DNA from: an uncultured Collinsella sp. | Lineage (GTDB): Bacteria > Actinomycetota > Coriobacteriia > Coriobacteriales > Coriobacteriaceae | NCBI GenBank assembly: GCA_900545905.1 | Contig: URBA01000002.1 | Span: 1 to 35,059, forward strand | DNA: 35,059 nucleotides | Reading direction: 5' to 3' | Part shown: positions 1-7,453 of the stretch, piece after piece | Numbering within the stretch: position 1 is the stretch's first letter | Layout: each line of letters starts with the position of its first letter | The notes under the pieces: model-generated | Told to the model about the DNA's origin: nothing | The model's input: the letters and a program-made list of their open reading frames with translations, nothing else | Databases searched by the model: none | Program-made: the position numbers and the translations under genes

Positions 1-2
1 TG

Positions 3-491
3 GCTGCTTCGAATCCGCCTAAGGGAAGCGTTTCTTCTTCGTCCATCAAGCCGGTTACGCGCAAGGCCGTGCGTTGCCAGCGCGAGGTCGCTTGGCTTGT
101 CACGCAGGCGGCGGGCAGGCTTGTGGCGACCACTCAGGACGTCAATGCTCCCACACCGAGCTTTGTGCTGGCAGCGGCGCTGGATCGAGTACACCAGCTG
201 GAACTCGCCGCACAAGAAGACGGCAGCCATCTTGGCTACCAGGACGTTATGACGCCCGACCTGTTGACCTTTTGCCGCACAGCCAAGTTGCCCGCCGCAC
301 CCAATGCGCTTTCAGACGCAGGCTACATGTTTACGCTTTCGGGCGCGGACCTTATCCGCAACATCTATGCATACTGCAGCGAGCTCGCCGAGCGCCACGT
401 CTTTGACGCGGCAGAAGTCAAACCGGGATATGTCATCAAGCTGGTTCTTAGGCTGTTCTTGATAGACGGGTTCGGGGCCATGCCGGCGTAA
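3..491 (+). CDS. Unrecognised protein, 3' part only
   Basis: The frame is open from the first complete codon of the window to the TAA at 489-491, so the gene starts upstream and only about 162 C-terminal residues are seen. A GTG at 69 could act as a start, but there is no convincing ribosome binding site before it and the frame stays open upstream, so I read it as internal. The visible part is soluble, with no membrane segment, and looks mostly helical. An early Ser-rich stretch (SVSSSSIKP) suggests a linker followed by a folded C-terminal domain. I do not recognise the family. It converges on the leftward AlbA_2 gene with about 100 bp between the stops; a short inverted repeat at 548-569 could serve as a weak shared terminator. 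Confidence 0.6.
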   Translation, partial: AASNPPKGSVSSSSIKPVTRKAVRCQREVAWLVTQAAGRLVATTQDVNAPTPSFVLAAALDRVHQLELAAQEDGSHLGYQDVMTPDLLTFCRTAKLPAAPNALSDAGYMFTLSGADLIRNIYAYCSELAERHVFDAAEVKPGYVIKLVLRLFLIDGFGAMPA

Positions 492-591
492 GCCGAGTCT
501 TTAGCATCACCGTCGACTGGGCAACAACCGCTTTACCTTAATGGACGCCAATCGAGGGTCGATTATTGGGTCGCCTCGTCCACTAACGCAT

Positions 592-2058
592 CTATCCCAC
601 GCGCTCCGACAGTCGATACTTGCGGTTGCGGCTCGTCGCCGGCGCCGTGGGCTCAAGCTCGCCTTGAGCAATGAGCGCGTTGACGCGCGACCTAACCTGG
701 GAAATTGTGAGCCCTGTGTGCTCTGCCAGCTCGCGCGTCCCCAGCTCGCCGTAGTGTTTGAGTGCCGTCACAATTAAGCCCCCGCCATGATCGACCGGCT
801 CGATCTTTGAACGGTAAAGTACGACCTTGAACCGATCGAATCCCGGGCAGAACAGGGGCTCGGCCAGACCATGCGCGCGCATGGCATCGATCATCATCGG
901 GATGCCCGAGCCATTGCCCTCAGCCGGCGAACCTGCGCCATCCGGCAGCGGGACAATCGACATGAGCTTCACAAGCGTCGCGTTACGGCATCGGGAGCTG
1001 CCGTCAAACAAGTTCTCGCGAGTCTTTCCCCCGTAAAGGCCGCCAGGATTCGTCACCTCGACACGATCGTCAAAGACGTCGACGGCAATCGATTGTCCAC
1101 AGAACCGATCCCCGTATTCTCGATGGATTACGGCGTTGGCGATTGCCTCGCGCAGAACCTCCTCGGGAATCTCAAGCGAGTCGACACGCGAGACGCCTTG
1201 GACGGTCGAGGTTCGCCGCAAATTCTTGGCGACGGCCACGACAGCATCCGAGATCATCTCGCCCGACGTTCCCTCACAGATTGTGCGGTCCATGAACCTC
1301 AACGAACCCGCGGCGCCCTTCTGCGTTCCGGCATGGACCGCCACATCGATAAAGAGCTTGGGATAAAACTGCTGAGGGTAGGTGCCCGCAGCCAGGAGCC
1401 CGGCCTTAGTCACATTACCCTGGGAGTCGAGGAAACTCAGGCGCTCCAGCTTTGTTTTCTTGTCCGTCGCGCCGCGCATAGCTCGGGGCGTCAGCGAGAA
1501 AGCACGCTCTATCGTGCGGCCAATCAGGGCCTCGTCGAGGTCGCCCACGCCCGCGCCCGGCACTGCATCGCGATCACTGGGGCTCGTTCGTTCATACGAC
1601 GACAAGGACAGGACTTCGGTCGATGAAAGCGGCACATCTTTGTCATCGATGCGCTTGTAGCTGCCGCCCTGGGCGCCCCGCTCTATGACATAGCAGGGCT
1701 TGCTCGACGGATCGAGCTCCTCAATGGTAATGACGAGAACGATGACGCCCTGAAGCTCCACTCGCTCGATCGTGTATTTAGGCGGATTGGCCAGCTTTCC
1801 TCGACCGCCCGCATCACCCATGCCTGACACAAATTGGTTGAGCACTTTCTCGGTCTCGAAGTTCTCAACCGGGACAAAACCTGCGCGCTCACTCACTCCG
1901 AGCACGATGATTCCGCCGGCAGTGTTCGCGAATGCGCTCACCGTTTCCCATACGTCGCGGGAAAGCGTCGTGGCGCTCTCCTTCACTTCGACGTTAAGAT
2001 CATCCGAGCCCATACGCCTTAAAGACTCAAGCAGACCGGTCAGCTCGTTTTCGTTCAT
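592..2058 (-). CDS. AlbA_2 / HATPase_c_4 / winged-helix regulator
   Basis: Probable ATP-binding transcriptional regulator or DNA-binding protein of 488 aa. Residues about 15-135 look like an AlbA_2 (Schlafen-type) domain, with NVEVKES, FANTAGGIIVLGV and GSYKR as typical landmarks. The region around EVLREAIANAVIHREYG and VEVTNPGGLYGG fits the HATPase_c_4 fold often annotated as 'ATP-binding protein' or 'RecG-like'. A C-terminal winged helix (GTRELAEHTGLTISQVRSRVNALI) would bind DNA. I chose the ATG at 2058 because AAAGGA lies at a good distance before it; the GTG at 2064 would leave only about one base after the site. Its 5' leader carries an array of ATCTCTC motifs, so autoregulation is plausible. 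Proteins of this type occur both as stand-alone regulators and near defence genes; no defence partner is seen here. Confidence 0.85.
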   Translation of the reverse strand: MNENELTGLLESLRRMGSDDLNVEVKESATTLSRDVWETVSAFANTAGGIIVLGVSERAGFVPVENFETEKVLNQFVSGMGDAGGRGKLANPPKYTIERVELQGVIVLVITIEELDPSSKPCYVIERGAQGGSYKRIDDKDVPLSSTEVLSLSSYERTSPSDRDAVPGAGVGDLDEALIGRTIERAFSLTPRAMRGATDKKTKLERLSFLDSQGNVTKAGLLAAGTYPQQFYPKLFIDVAVHAGTQKGAAGSLRFMDRTICEGTSGEMISDAVVAVAKNLRRTSTVQGVSRVDSLEIPEEVLREAIANAVIHREYGDRFCGQSIAVDVFDDRVEVTNPGGLYGGKTRENLFDGSSRCRNATLVKLMSIVPLPDGAGSPAEGNGSGIPMMIDAMRAHGLAEPLFCPGFDRFKVVLYRSKIEPVDHGGGLIVTALKHYGELGTRELAEHTGLTISQVRSRVNALIAQGELEPTAPATSRNRKYRLSERVG

Positions 2059-2122
2059 CTGCACGTCCTTTCGCTCGGTCCTGCGGAGAATGCCGCGGAT
2101 AGATTTCCCTCGTCTCTCAGTT

Positions 2123-2359
2123 ATCTCTCGTAATTATCTCTCATTTATCTCTCTATCTCTCGGCTTAGAGATAAGAGATAGATAGAGATGGAATGTCTAC
2201 CATTTGCTTCATTTATACATATTTTTGCTGGTAGAACAATCGGTATTGAGACAATACCATGATTGCCTACCTCTTTGCTGCTCAGTTATCTCTCATATTT
2301 TTCTCTCATCTTCCTGTCATCTCTCATATTAGAGACGAATGAGAGACGAGAGATACGCG
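2123..2359. repeat. Two clusters of ATCTCTC motifs
   Basis: ATCTCTC occurs at 2123, 2136, 2147 and 2155, followed by inverted GAGAT-type copies at about 2166-2190. A second cluster at 2286-2359 has ATCTCTC or TTCTCTC copies in one direction and GAGAGAC/GAGAGAT copies in the other. The clusters sit on both sides of the putative AlbA_2 promoter in the divergent region between that gene and the M16 protease gene. They could be operators for a protein that binds cooperatively, or simply low-complexity sequence. Confidence 0.55.
2212..2239 (-). promoter_or_regulatory. Putative promoter of the AlbA_2 gene
   Basis: Read leftward there is TTGTTC (2239-2234), a 16-nt gap and TATAAA (2217-2212). Just upstream of the -35 lies a perfect palindrome, GGTATTG-AGA-CAATACC (2242-2258), placed well for an operator. 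The transcript would have a leader of about 140 nt that contains the ATCTCTC motifs. Predicted from sequence alone. Confidence 0.45.
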
Positions 2360-2368
2360 AGTGATGGA

Positions 2369-2543
2369 CGAGCGAGGATTTTCGGACGGTCGGATATCGA
2401 GAGTGAATATTTGGACGGTTTTTGGGGCTTTTGCGGCAGATTCCGTCCAAATATCCACTCTCGTTCGATAGGTGTCCGGAAATCCTCGCTCGTCCGTCCG
2501 AATATCCACTCTCGTTTGGCGTGTGTCCGAATTTCCACGCTCG
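2369..2543. repeat. Array of three 50-bp units, one inverted
   Basis: Units lie at 2369-2418 (inverted), 2443-2492 and 2494-2543. Each unit has two 19-nt half motifs close to GTCCGAATATCCACTCTCG, separated by 10 variable bases, giving six half motifs in all. The first two units form a long imperfect palindrome around a 24-nt loop; the last two are direct repeats with a 51-bp period. The array lies 137 bp before the start of the M16 protease gene. It does not encode a convincing protein and is not a CRISPR array. Confidence 0.8.
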
Positions 2544-2679
2544 CGCGGCGGTCACGCGGGGCCTTTACCCATTCCGCCGGCATCGTCTTCAGTTCGCCGC
2601 AGAGCCGCGGCCCCATATGGGTATACTCTCGAGGATTCGACTCGATTCGCCCCCGCTGGGGCGTCAAAGGAGACTGCAT

Positions 2680-5600
2680 ATGCCCACCACCTCAACCGAC
2701 CCGCGCGCCGCTGCCGCCGCGCTGCTGGTACCCGGCACCACCTGCCACGGCTTTGCCGTCGAGCGCTGTGAGACCGTGCCCGAGCTCGACTCGGACGCTT
2801 ACGTGCTGCGCCACACCGCCTCGGGCGCTCGCCTGCTGTACCTGGCGTGCGACGACGAAAACAAGGCCTTTGCCATTGGCTTTAAGACGCCGCCGGCCGA
2901 TTCCACCGGCGTGTTCCATATTCTTGAGCACTCGGTGCTGTGCGGATCGGCTAAGTTCCCCGTCAAGGAGCCGTTTGTCGACCTGATCAAGAGCTCCATG
3001 CAGACGTTTCTCAACGCCATGACCTACCCCGACAAGACCATCTACCCCGTTGCCACCACCAACGAGCAGGATCTGTACAACCTGATGGACGTGTACCTGG
3101 ACGCGGTGTTCAACCCGGCCATCTATACCAAGCCGACCATTTTTGAGCAGGAGGGCTGGCACTACGAGCTGGACCTGCCGGAGAGCGTCGAGGGCGAGGG
3201 CGACGGCGGCTCCGCGAGCCTGCGCGAGGGCACGCTGCGCTATAACGGCGTGGTGTTCAACGAGATGAAGGGTGCGCTGTCCGACCCCATGAGTGTGCTG
3301 GACGACGCCGTCAACGCCGCGCTCTACCCCGACACCGCCTATGCACACGAGAGCGGTGGCGACCCGCGCGCGATTCCCGCGCTCACCTACGAGCAGTTCC
3401 TGGACACGCACGCGCGCCACTACAATCCTTCCAACTCTTATATAACGCTCTACGGCGACCTGGACGTGGACCGCGCCCTGGCCTTTTTGGACGAGCGCTA
3501 TCTGTCGCAGCCGAGTGCCGCGAGCCGCCGCATGGACGCTGCCGTCGCCGCCGGCGAGGACCCGTCCACGATGGCGCCCAATCCGCTGGGCGTGCAGGCG
3601 CCCGTGACCTGCGAGTACAAGCGCGTCGAGATGGCCACCACACCCGAGAACGCCCTGGTGGGCCTGGGCCTGGTGCTGGGCAACGCGCTCGACCGCAAAC
3701 GCACGATCGCGGCGGATATCCTGTTTGAAGCACTGCTGGGCTCCAACGAAGCGCCGGTTAAGAAGGCCATTCTGTCCGCCGACCTGGGCGGCAACGTGGT
3801 GAGCTACACGGCGGCCGAGAGCCTGCAGCCCTACGAGCTCATCATGTTGCAAAACGCGCAGCCCGGCGTGGCGCGCGAGCTGCGCCGCGTGTTCCAGGAC
3901 GCCTGCCGCGACTTATGCGAACATGGCGTTCCGCGCGAGCGCCTGGAAGCCATCATCAGCAGCAACGAATACGACCTGCGCCAGCGCGACTACGGTATCG
4001 CCGACGGCGTGGCCATTGCGTGCGACGCGCTGAGCACGTGGCTCTACGATGACGACGCCGCGACGCTGGCGCTCAAGTACGGCCCGGTGTACGAGGAGCT
4101 GCGTAGCGAGCTGGACGGCAGCTATTTTGAGGACCTGCTGCGCGAGCTGGTGCTGCAGAACGATCACATGGCGCTGGTCGAGCTGGTGCCGGTGGACGCC
4201 GCCGAGGGTTCGGAGGGCGCCGAAGCTGCCGAGCTGGCTGCCGAGCGCGACGCCATGACCGATGCCGAGCTGGCCGACGTGGTCGAGCGCACGGCTGCGC
4301 TGCGCACCGCGCAGGAGGCGGAAGACACACCCGAGGCCAAGGCCACGCTGCCGCGCCTGCGCGTGTCCGACATTGGCGAGGCGCGCCCCGAGCCGCCGCT
4401 GATCGTGGACACGACCGCGCCCATCCCCTGCCTGCGCCACGGCATCCCCACCAACCGTCTGGCCTACGCCATGCAGTATTTCGACCTGAGCTGCGTCGCG
4501 TTTGAGGACCTGCCCTATGTGACGCTACTCTGCCGCCTGTTTAAGCAGCTGCCCACGCGCGAGCACTCGGCCGAGGAACTCGACAACTTGCTCGCTGGCA
4601 AGCTCGGCTTTTTGAGCTTTACGACCGAAGTCATGACGCAGCCCGAAGTGGACGGCGTGCGCCCCTACCTGCTGGTGAGCGCCGGCGCCCTGTCCGAGAA
4701 GATCGACGCGCTGGCGAGTCTGCCGCGCGAGGTATGGTCGAGCACGCTTTTGGCAGACGCCGACGCCGACCGCGTGCGCGACGTGCTCACGCAGATTCGC
4801 ATTGGGCTTGAGCAGGGCTTTATCAACAACGGCCACTCGGCGGCGCTCGGTCGCGCGATGAGCTACAGCTCGCCTTCGGCCGTGGTGCGCGAGCAGCTCT
4901 CGGGCGTAGACTTCTACCTGTTCCTGCGCGATTTGCTCGACCACTTTGACGAGCGCCTGGACGGCCTGCGTGCCAAGCTTGCCGAGCTGGCAGGCCGCAT
5001 CTTTGTGGCCGACGGCTGCCTGGCGAGCTTTACCGGCAGCGATGAGGACTTTAACGCGTACTGGGCCGCCGCGGGCGACTTGGGGCTGGGTGCGGGCGAT
5101 GGTGCCGATACCGGCCGCGACGCTCTCGTGGTGCCGACGCCGCGCGACCGCCACGAGGCTTTCGTCATCCCCAGCGATATCTGCTTTGCGGCAAGCGCGT
5201 GCGACCCGCGTCGCCTGGGCATCGACGTGACGGGCGCCTGGGCCGTGGCTGCCAACGCGCTCTCCTACGATTACCTGTGGAACGAGATTCGCGTGAAGGG
5301 CGGTGCGTACGGCTGCGGATTCCGCGCAGCCGGCGAGCGCCAGACGGCGTTCTACACCTACCGCGACCCGGCGATCGATCCTTCGATTGAGCGCGTGAAG
5401 CGCGCGGGTGCATGGCTTGGCAGCTTTGAGCCCGACGAGGCCGCCTTTGAAGGCTTTATCGTGAGCTGCGTGAGCGGCATGGACGCGCCGGTGAAGCCGT
5501 ATGCGCTCACCAAGCGCCGCAACACGACCTACCTGGCCGGGCTCGATTCGCATGCGCGCGAGGAGCGTCGCGCCCAGATGCTCGCCGCCACGCCCGGTGA

Positions 5601-5724
5601 GCTGCGCTCGCTCGGCGCCGACGTGACGCACATCGCAGCCGAGTCGCCCACCTGCGTCTTTGGCGGCCGAGACGTCATCGCCAAGAGCAACGCCGGCTTT
5701 AACGTAGTCGACCTGCTGGGCTAA
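2680..5724 (+). CDS. M16C (PreP-type) zinc metalloprotease
   Basis: A large insulinase-family peptidase of 1014 aa, the usual length of the M16C / presequence-protease group, which degrades peptides inside a two-halved chamber. The inverted zinc motif HILEH is at residues 80-84 (H80 and H84 bind zinc, E83 is the base), and the distal ligand is probably E195 in VVFNEMKGALSDP. The C-terminal half has the usual substrate-binding motif VKGGAYGCGFR. No signal peptide is seen, so it is probably cytoplasmic. The start at 2680 is set by AAAGGAG seven bases upstream; the frame is open further upstream but that part translates the repeat array. A TATACT at 2622-2627 may be the -10 box. The gene is monocistronic, followed at once by a strong terminator. 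Confidence 0.93.
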   Translation: MPTTSTDPRAAAAALLVPGTTCHGFAVERCETVPELDSDAYVLRHTASGARLLYLACDDENKAFAIGFKTPPADSTGVFHILEHSVLCGSAKFPVKEPFVDLIKSSMQTFLNAMTYPDKTIYPVATTNEQDLYNLMDVYLDAVFNPAIYTKPTIFEQEGWHYELDLPESVEGEGDGGSASLREGTLRYNGVVFNEMKGALSDPMSVLDDAVNAALYPDTAYAHESGGDPRAIPALTYEQFLDTHARHYNPSNSYITLYGDLDVDRALAFLDERYLSQPSAASRRMDAAVAAGEDPSTMAPNPLGVQAPVTCEYKRVEMATTPENALVGLGLVLGNALDRKRTIAADILFEALLGSNEAPVKKAILSADLGGNVVSYTAAESLQPYELIMLQNAQPGVARELRRVFQDACRDLCEHGVPRERLEAIISSNEYDLRQRDYGIADGVAIACDALSTWLYDDDAATLALKYGPVYEELRSELDGSYFEDLLRELVLQNDHMALVELVPVDAAEGSEGAEAAELAAERDAMTDAELADVVERTAALRTAQEAEDTPEAKATLPRLRVSDIGEARPEPPLIVDTTAPIPCLRHGIPTNRLAYAMQYFDLSCVAFEDLPYVTLLCRLFKQLPTREHSAEELDNLLAGKLGFLSFTTEVMTQPEVDGVRPYLLVSAGALSEKIDALASLPREVWSSTLLADADADRVRDVLTQIRIGLEQGFINNGHSAALGRAMSYSSPSAVVREQLSGVDFYLFLRDLLDHFDERLDGLRAKLAELAGRIFVADGCLASFTGSDEDFNAYWAAAGDLGLGAGDGADTGRDALVVPTPRDRHEAFVIPSDICFAASACDPRRLGIDVTGAWAVAANALSYDYLWNEIRVKGGAYGCGFRAAGERQTAFYTYRDPAIDPSIERVKRAGAWLGSFEPDEAAFEGFIVSCVSGMDAPVKPYALTKRRNTTYLAGLDSHAREERRAQMLAATPGELRSLGADVTHIAAESPTCVFGGRDVIAKSNAGFNVVDLLG

Positions 5725-5728
5725 CCAC

Positions 5729-5768
5729 AAAGGTAGATTTTTGGGACATGCCTGAAAATCTACCTTTT
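5729..5768 (+). terminator. Rho-independent terminator of the M16C gene
   Basis: The 13-bp arms AAAGGTAGATTTT and AAAATCTACCTTT enclose GGGACATGCCTG and are followed by a short T run. A decayed, inverted copy of the same sequence sits at 8480-8513, so this terminator belongs to a repeat family. Confidence 0.85.
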
Positions 5769-5800
5769 TCTGCGGCTTGGGTGGGGCGGCGCAGCCCACC

Positions 5801-5958
5801 GCGGCGGTTTGTCTCAATCTGTAACATCTAGACGGCAATATCGGCTCCAAATGTTACAGGTCGAGACGCCCCCGAACGGCACCGGCCCTTTGTCTCAATC
5901 TGTAACATCTAGGTCAGATTTTGCAGAGTTACTGTTACAGATCGAGACAAACCGCCGC
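5801..5958. repeat. Twin 57-bp palindromes inside a longer palindrome
   Basis: Copies at 5811-5867 and 5892-5948 each begin GTCTCAATCTGTAACATCTA and end GTTACAGRTCGAGAC, so each can fold on itself. The pair is framed by 15-bp outer arms (GCGGCGGTTTGTCTC at 5801 and its complement ending at 5958). This looks like a paired extragenic palindrome (BIME-like). It fills most of the 390-bp gap between the protease and hicA; the rest holds a GTGCCTGTCCCC motif near 5990 and the hicAB promoter. Confidence 0.75.
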
Positions 5959-6025
5959 AGACGCCCATCACAGCACAGACCACCACAAAGGTGCCTGTCC
6001 CCTTTCTCAGTGGTGATTCGAACGC

Positions 6026-6054
6026 TTGTTCTATACGCACACATGTTCTATAGT
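6026..6054 (+). promoter_or_regulatory. Putative hicAB promoter
   Basis: TTGTTC (6026-6031), a 17-nt spacer and TATAGT (6049-6054) make a good sigma-70 type promoter about 60 nt before hicA. The two boxes lie within a direct repeat of TGTTCTATA (6027 and 6044). Confidence 0.5.
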
Positions 6055-6079
6055 AGAAGTGCTTGCAACGAACTGAAAT

Positions 6080-6100
6080 TGCAACTAGAATATAGTTGCA
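6080..6100. promoter_or_regulatory. Candidate HicB operator
   Basis: A perfect inverted repeat, TGCAACTA-GAATA-TAGTTGCA, lies between the promoter and hicA. A third half site, TTGCAACG, is at 6063. HicB antitoxins with a ribbon-helix-helix domain repress their own operon, so this is the natural operator; not proven. Confidence 0.55.
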
Positions 6101-6114
6101 GAATGTGAGGCGGG

Positions 6115-6378
6115 ATGACGCGGACCGATAAACTCATCGCCCAGCTGCTTAGCCGTCCTTCAACGTATAGATTTGCTGACTTTCTTATAGTTATGGCTTC
6201 ATATGGCTTTGAAATGGACAACAAAGGCAGGACATCCGGATCGCGCATTCGCTTCTACAGGCCATCGGACGGCAGAATGTTCGTGATGCACGCACCCCAT
6301 CCATCTGACGAATTGACGGCGGGAACCATCCGAAACATCGTTCGATTTCTACAAGATGTCGGAGGCAGCCATGAGTAA
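6115..6378 (+). CDS. hicA: HicA-family mRNA interferase toxin
   Basis: Toxin of a type II toxin-antitoxin system, 87 aa, a small basic double-stranded-RNA-binding-like fold that cleaves mRNA. The core reads GFEMDNKGRTSGSRIRFYRPSDGR, then MHAPHPSDELTAGTIRNIVRFL, which is the usual HicA layout with the HPH-type segment and the closing helix. At the position where many HicA toxins have the catalytic His of the 'GSH' motif, this one has Arg (SGSR), a variant I have seen in a subfamily of annotated HicA proteins. The ATG follows GTGAGGCGGG. Its last codons overlap the antitoxin start by 8 bp (ATGAGTAA), so the two are translationally coupled, toxin first, as is typical of hicAB. Confidence 0.85.
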   Translation: MTRTDKLIAQLLSRPSTYRFADFLIVMASYGFEMDNKGRTSGSRIRFYRPSDGRMFVMHAPHPSDELTAGTIRNIVRFLQDVGGSHE

Positions 6379-6700
6379 CGTTTTGGCTTACAAGGGTTAT
6401 TTCGCCCCGGTCGAGTTCGATGCCGAACAGCACGTGCTGACAGGTATGGTCGCCGGCATTAGGGACGCAATTGTATTTGAAGGCTCCACGGTTGAAGAAG
6501 TGGAGCGATGCTTCCACGACGCCGTCGACGATTACCTTGAGTTTTGTGCCGAAAAGGGCAAGGAACCAGAGCGGGCTTTTAAGGGCTCATTCAATGTGAG
6601 AACAGGCTCCGAGCTTCACAAGCAGGCAGCACTGGCGGCGGCAAAGAAGGGTGAATCGCTTAACAAATTTGTGGCCGAAGCAATCGCCGCGGCGTTGTAA
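6371..6700 (+). CDS. hicB: HicB-family antitoxin
   Basis: Antitoxin of 109 aa. Residues about 5-55 are the partly degraded RNase H-like HicB fold (YKGYFAPVEFDAEQHVLTGMVAGI, then FEGSTVEEVERCFHDAVDDYLEFCAEKGKEPE). The C-terminal part (FNVRTGSELHKQAALAAAKKGESLNKFVAEAIAAAL) is a ribbon-helix-helix DNA-binding domain, so HicB should neutralise HicA and also repress the operon at the palindrome near 6080. I chose the ATG at 6371, preceded by GGAGG, over the in-frame ATG at 6356 that has no such site. An intrinsic terminator follows. Confidence 0.88.
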   Translation: MSNVLAYKGYFAPVEFDAEQHVLTGMVAGIRDAIVFEGSTVEEVERCFHDAVDDYLEFCAEKGKEPERAFKGSFNVRTGSELHKQAALAAAKKGESLNKFVAEAIAAAL

Positions 6701-6718
6701 TAGAGACGAGTCGCCATC

Positions 6719-6763
6719 AAAACCACTACGAGGGTGCCTGTGTTCCCTTCGTGGTGGTTTTCG
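6719..6763 (+). terminator. Terminator after hicAB
   Basis: Imperfect stem AAAACCACTACGAGGG against CCCTTCGTGGTGGTTTT with the loop TGCCTGTGTT. A-rich on the left and T-rich on the right, so it could work in both directions. The loop carries a variant of the GGTGCCTGTSCC motif found in other intergenic spots of the window. Confidence 0.7.
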
Positions 6764-6766
6764 CTG

Positions 6767-6817
6767 TTTGCCCAGATAAAACCTGCCAAAATAAACCTGT
6801 CCCTTTTTGGCAGGTTT
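6767..6817 (-). repeat. Terminator-like 50-bp repeat, copy 1
   Basis: Read leftward this sequence matches 14699-14745: a hairpin CCTGCCAAAA...TTTTGGCAGG, then TTTTATCTGGGCAAA. A shorter, decayed copy is at 24487-24521. The inner part is GGGACAGGTTT. It ends 17 bp before the 5-formyltetrahydrofolate cyclo-ligase start, and no leftward gene reads into it here, so it is better seen as a repeat than as a local terminator. Confidence 0.7.
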
Positions 6818-6833
6818 GCTAGAGGAGGTTGGG

Positions 6834-7430
6834 ATGGACAAGGCTGAGTTGCGACGGGCGGTGATTGCCCGACGTGACGCTCTTGATTTGGATGTGCGGG
6901 CGGCGAAGTCTGCCGTTATCTGTGCGCGGCTGGTTGAGCGACTGGGTCGCTCGGATCCCGCGGCACCGCACACCGTTGCCGTCTATGCCGCGATGGGTTC
7001 CGAAGTCAACCCAGCCGCGTTTGCCGCAGCTGCCGCCAAACGTGGCTGGCGCGTGGCCTATCCGTGCATGCTCTCGGCAACAGACGCCGCAGCTTGTGGC
7101 CAGCGCATGTGTATGCGGGCAGTTGCCGCCGACGATGCATCCGCGGCACCGTTTATCGCCCACCCCACGCGGGCCTTCGCGGCCACGGACATCGACAGCA
7201 GCCGCTTCCCTATCGTGCCTGCCGACGCTCTCAACATGATCGTCGTGCCGCTCGTAGCCTTCGACCGCGCCGGCGCGCGTCTGGGCTACGGCGGCGGTTG
7301 CTACGACCGCTACCTGCCCACTGTTTCGCCCGCATGCCACGTCATCGGCATTGCCTTTGACGAGCAGCGCGTCGACGACGTTCCCACCGACGCCCACGAC
7401 CTGCCGCTGCCCAACATCATCAGCGCCTAA
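6834..7430 (+). CDS. 5-formyltetrahydrofolate cyclo-ligase
   Basis: Converts 5-formyl-THF to 5,10-methenyl-THF with ATP (EC 6.3.3.2), returning this folate form to one-carbon metabolism; cytoplasmic. The protein has 198 aa, normal for the YgfA/MTHFS family. The hallmark LGYGGGCYDRYL (residues 150-161) is the nucleotide and substrate loop, and the N-terminal basic stretch ELRRAVIARRDAL is typical. The ATG at 6834 is preceded by GAGGAGG; a TTG at 6807 opens the frame earlier but would read into the repeat. It converges on metA with only 23 bp between the two stops. No regulatory site beyond the upstream repeat is visible. Confidence 0.93.
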   Translation: MDKAELRRAVIARRDALDLDVRAAKSAVICARLVERLGRSDPAAPHTVAVYAAMGSEVNPAAFAAAAAKRGWRVAYPCMLSATDAAACGQRMCMRAVAADDASAAPFIAHPTRAFAATDIDSSRFPIVPADALNMIVVPLVAFDRAGARLGYGGGCYDRYLPTVSPACHVIGIAFDEQRVDDVPTDAHDLPLPNIISA

Positions 7431-7453
7431 ATGCCGGCGCGTCTCTCGGCAGC

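Noticed and set aside
1..25. TTCGAATCC near the window start as the T arm of a tRNA
   Set aside because: No acceptor stem, D arm or anticodon arm can be formed, and the open frame of the first gene runs through it.
2369..2543. CRISPR array
   Set aside because: Units include an inverted copy, spacers are not unique sequences of constant length, and no cas gene is nearby.
2286..2679. Small proteins with repeated NIHSR / SGYSDG-like text on both strands
   Set aside because: They are translations of the 50-bp repeat units, lack ribosome binding sites and do not continue outside the repeats.
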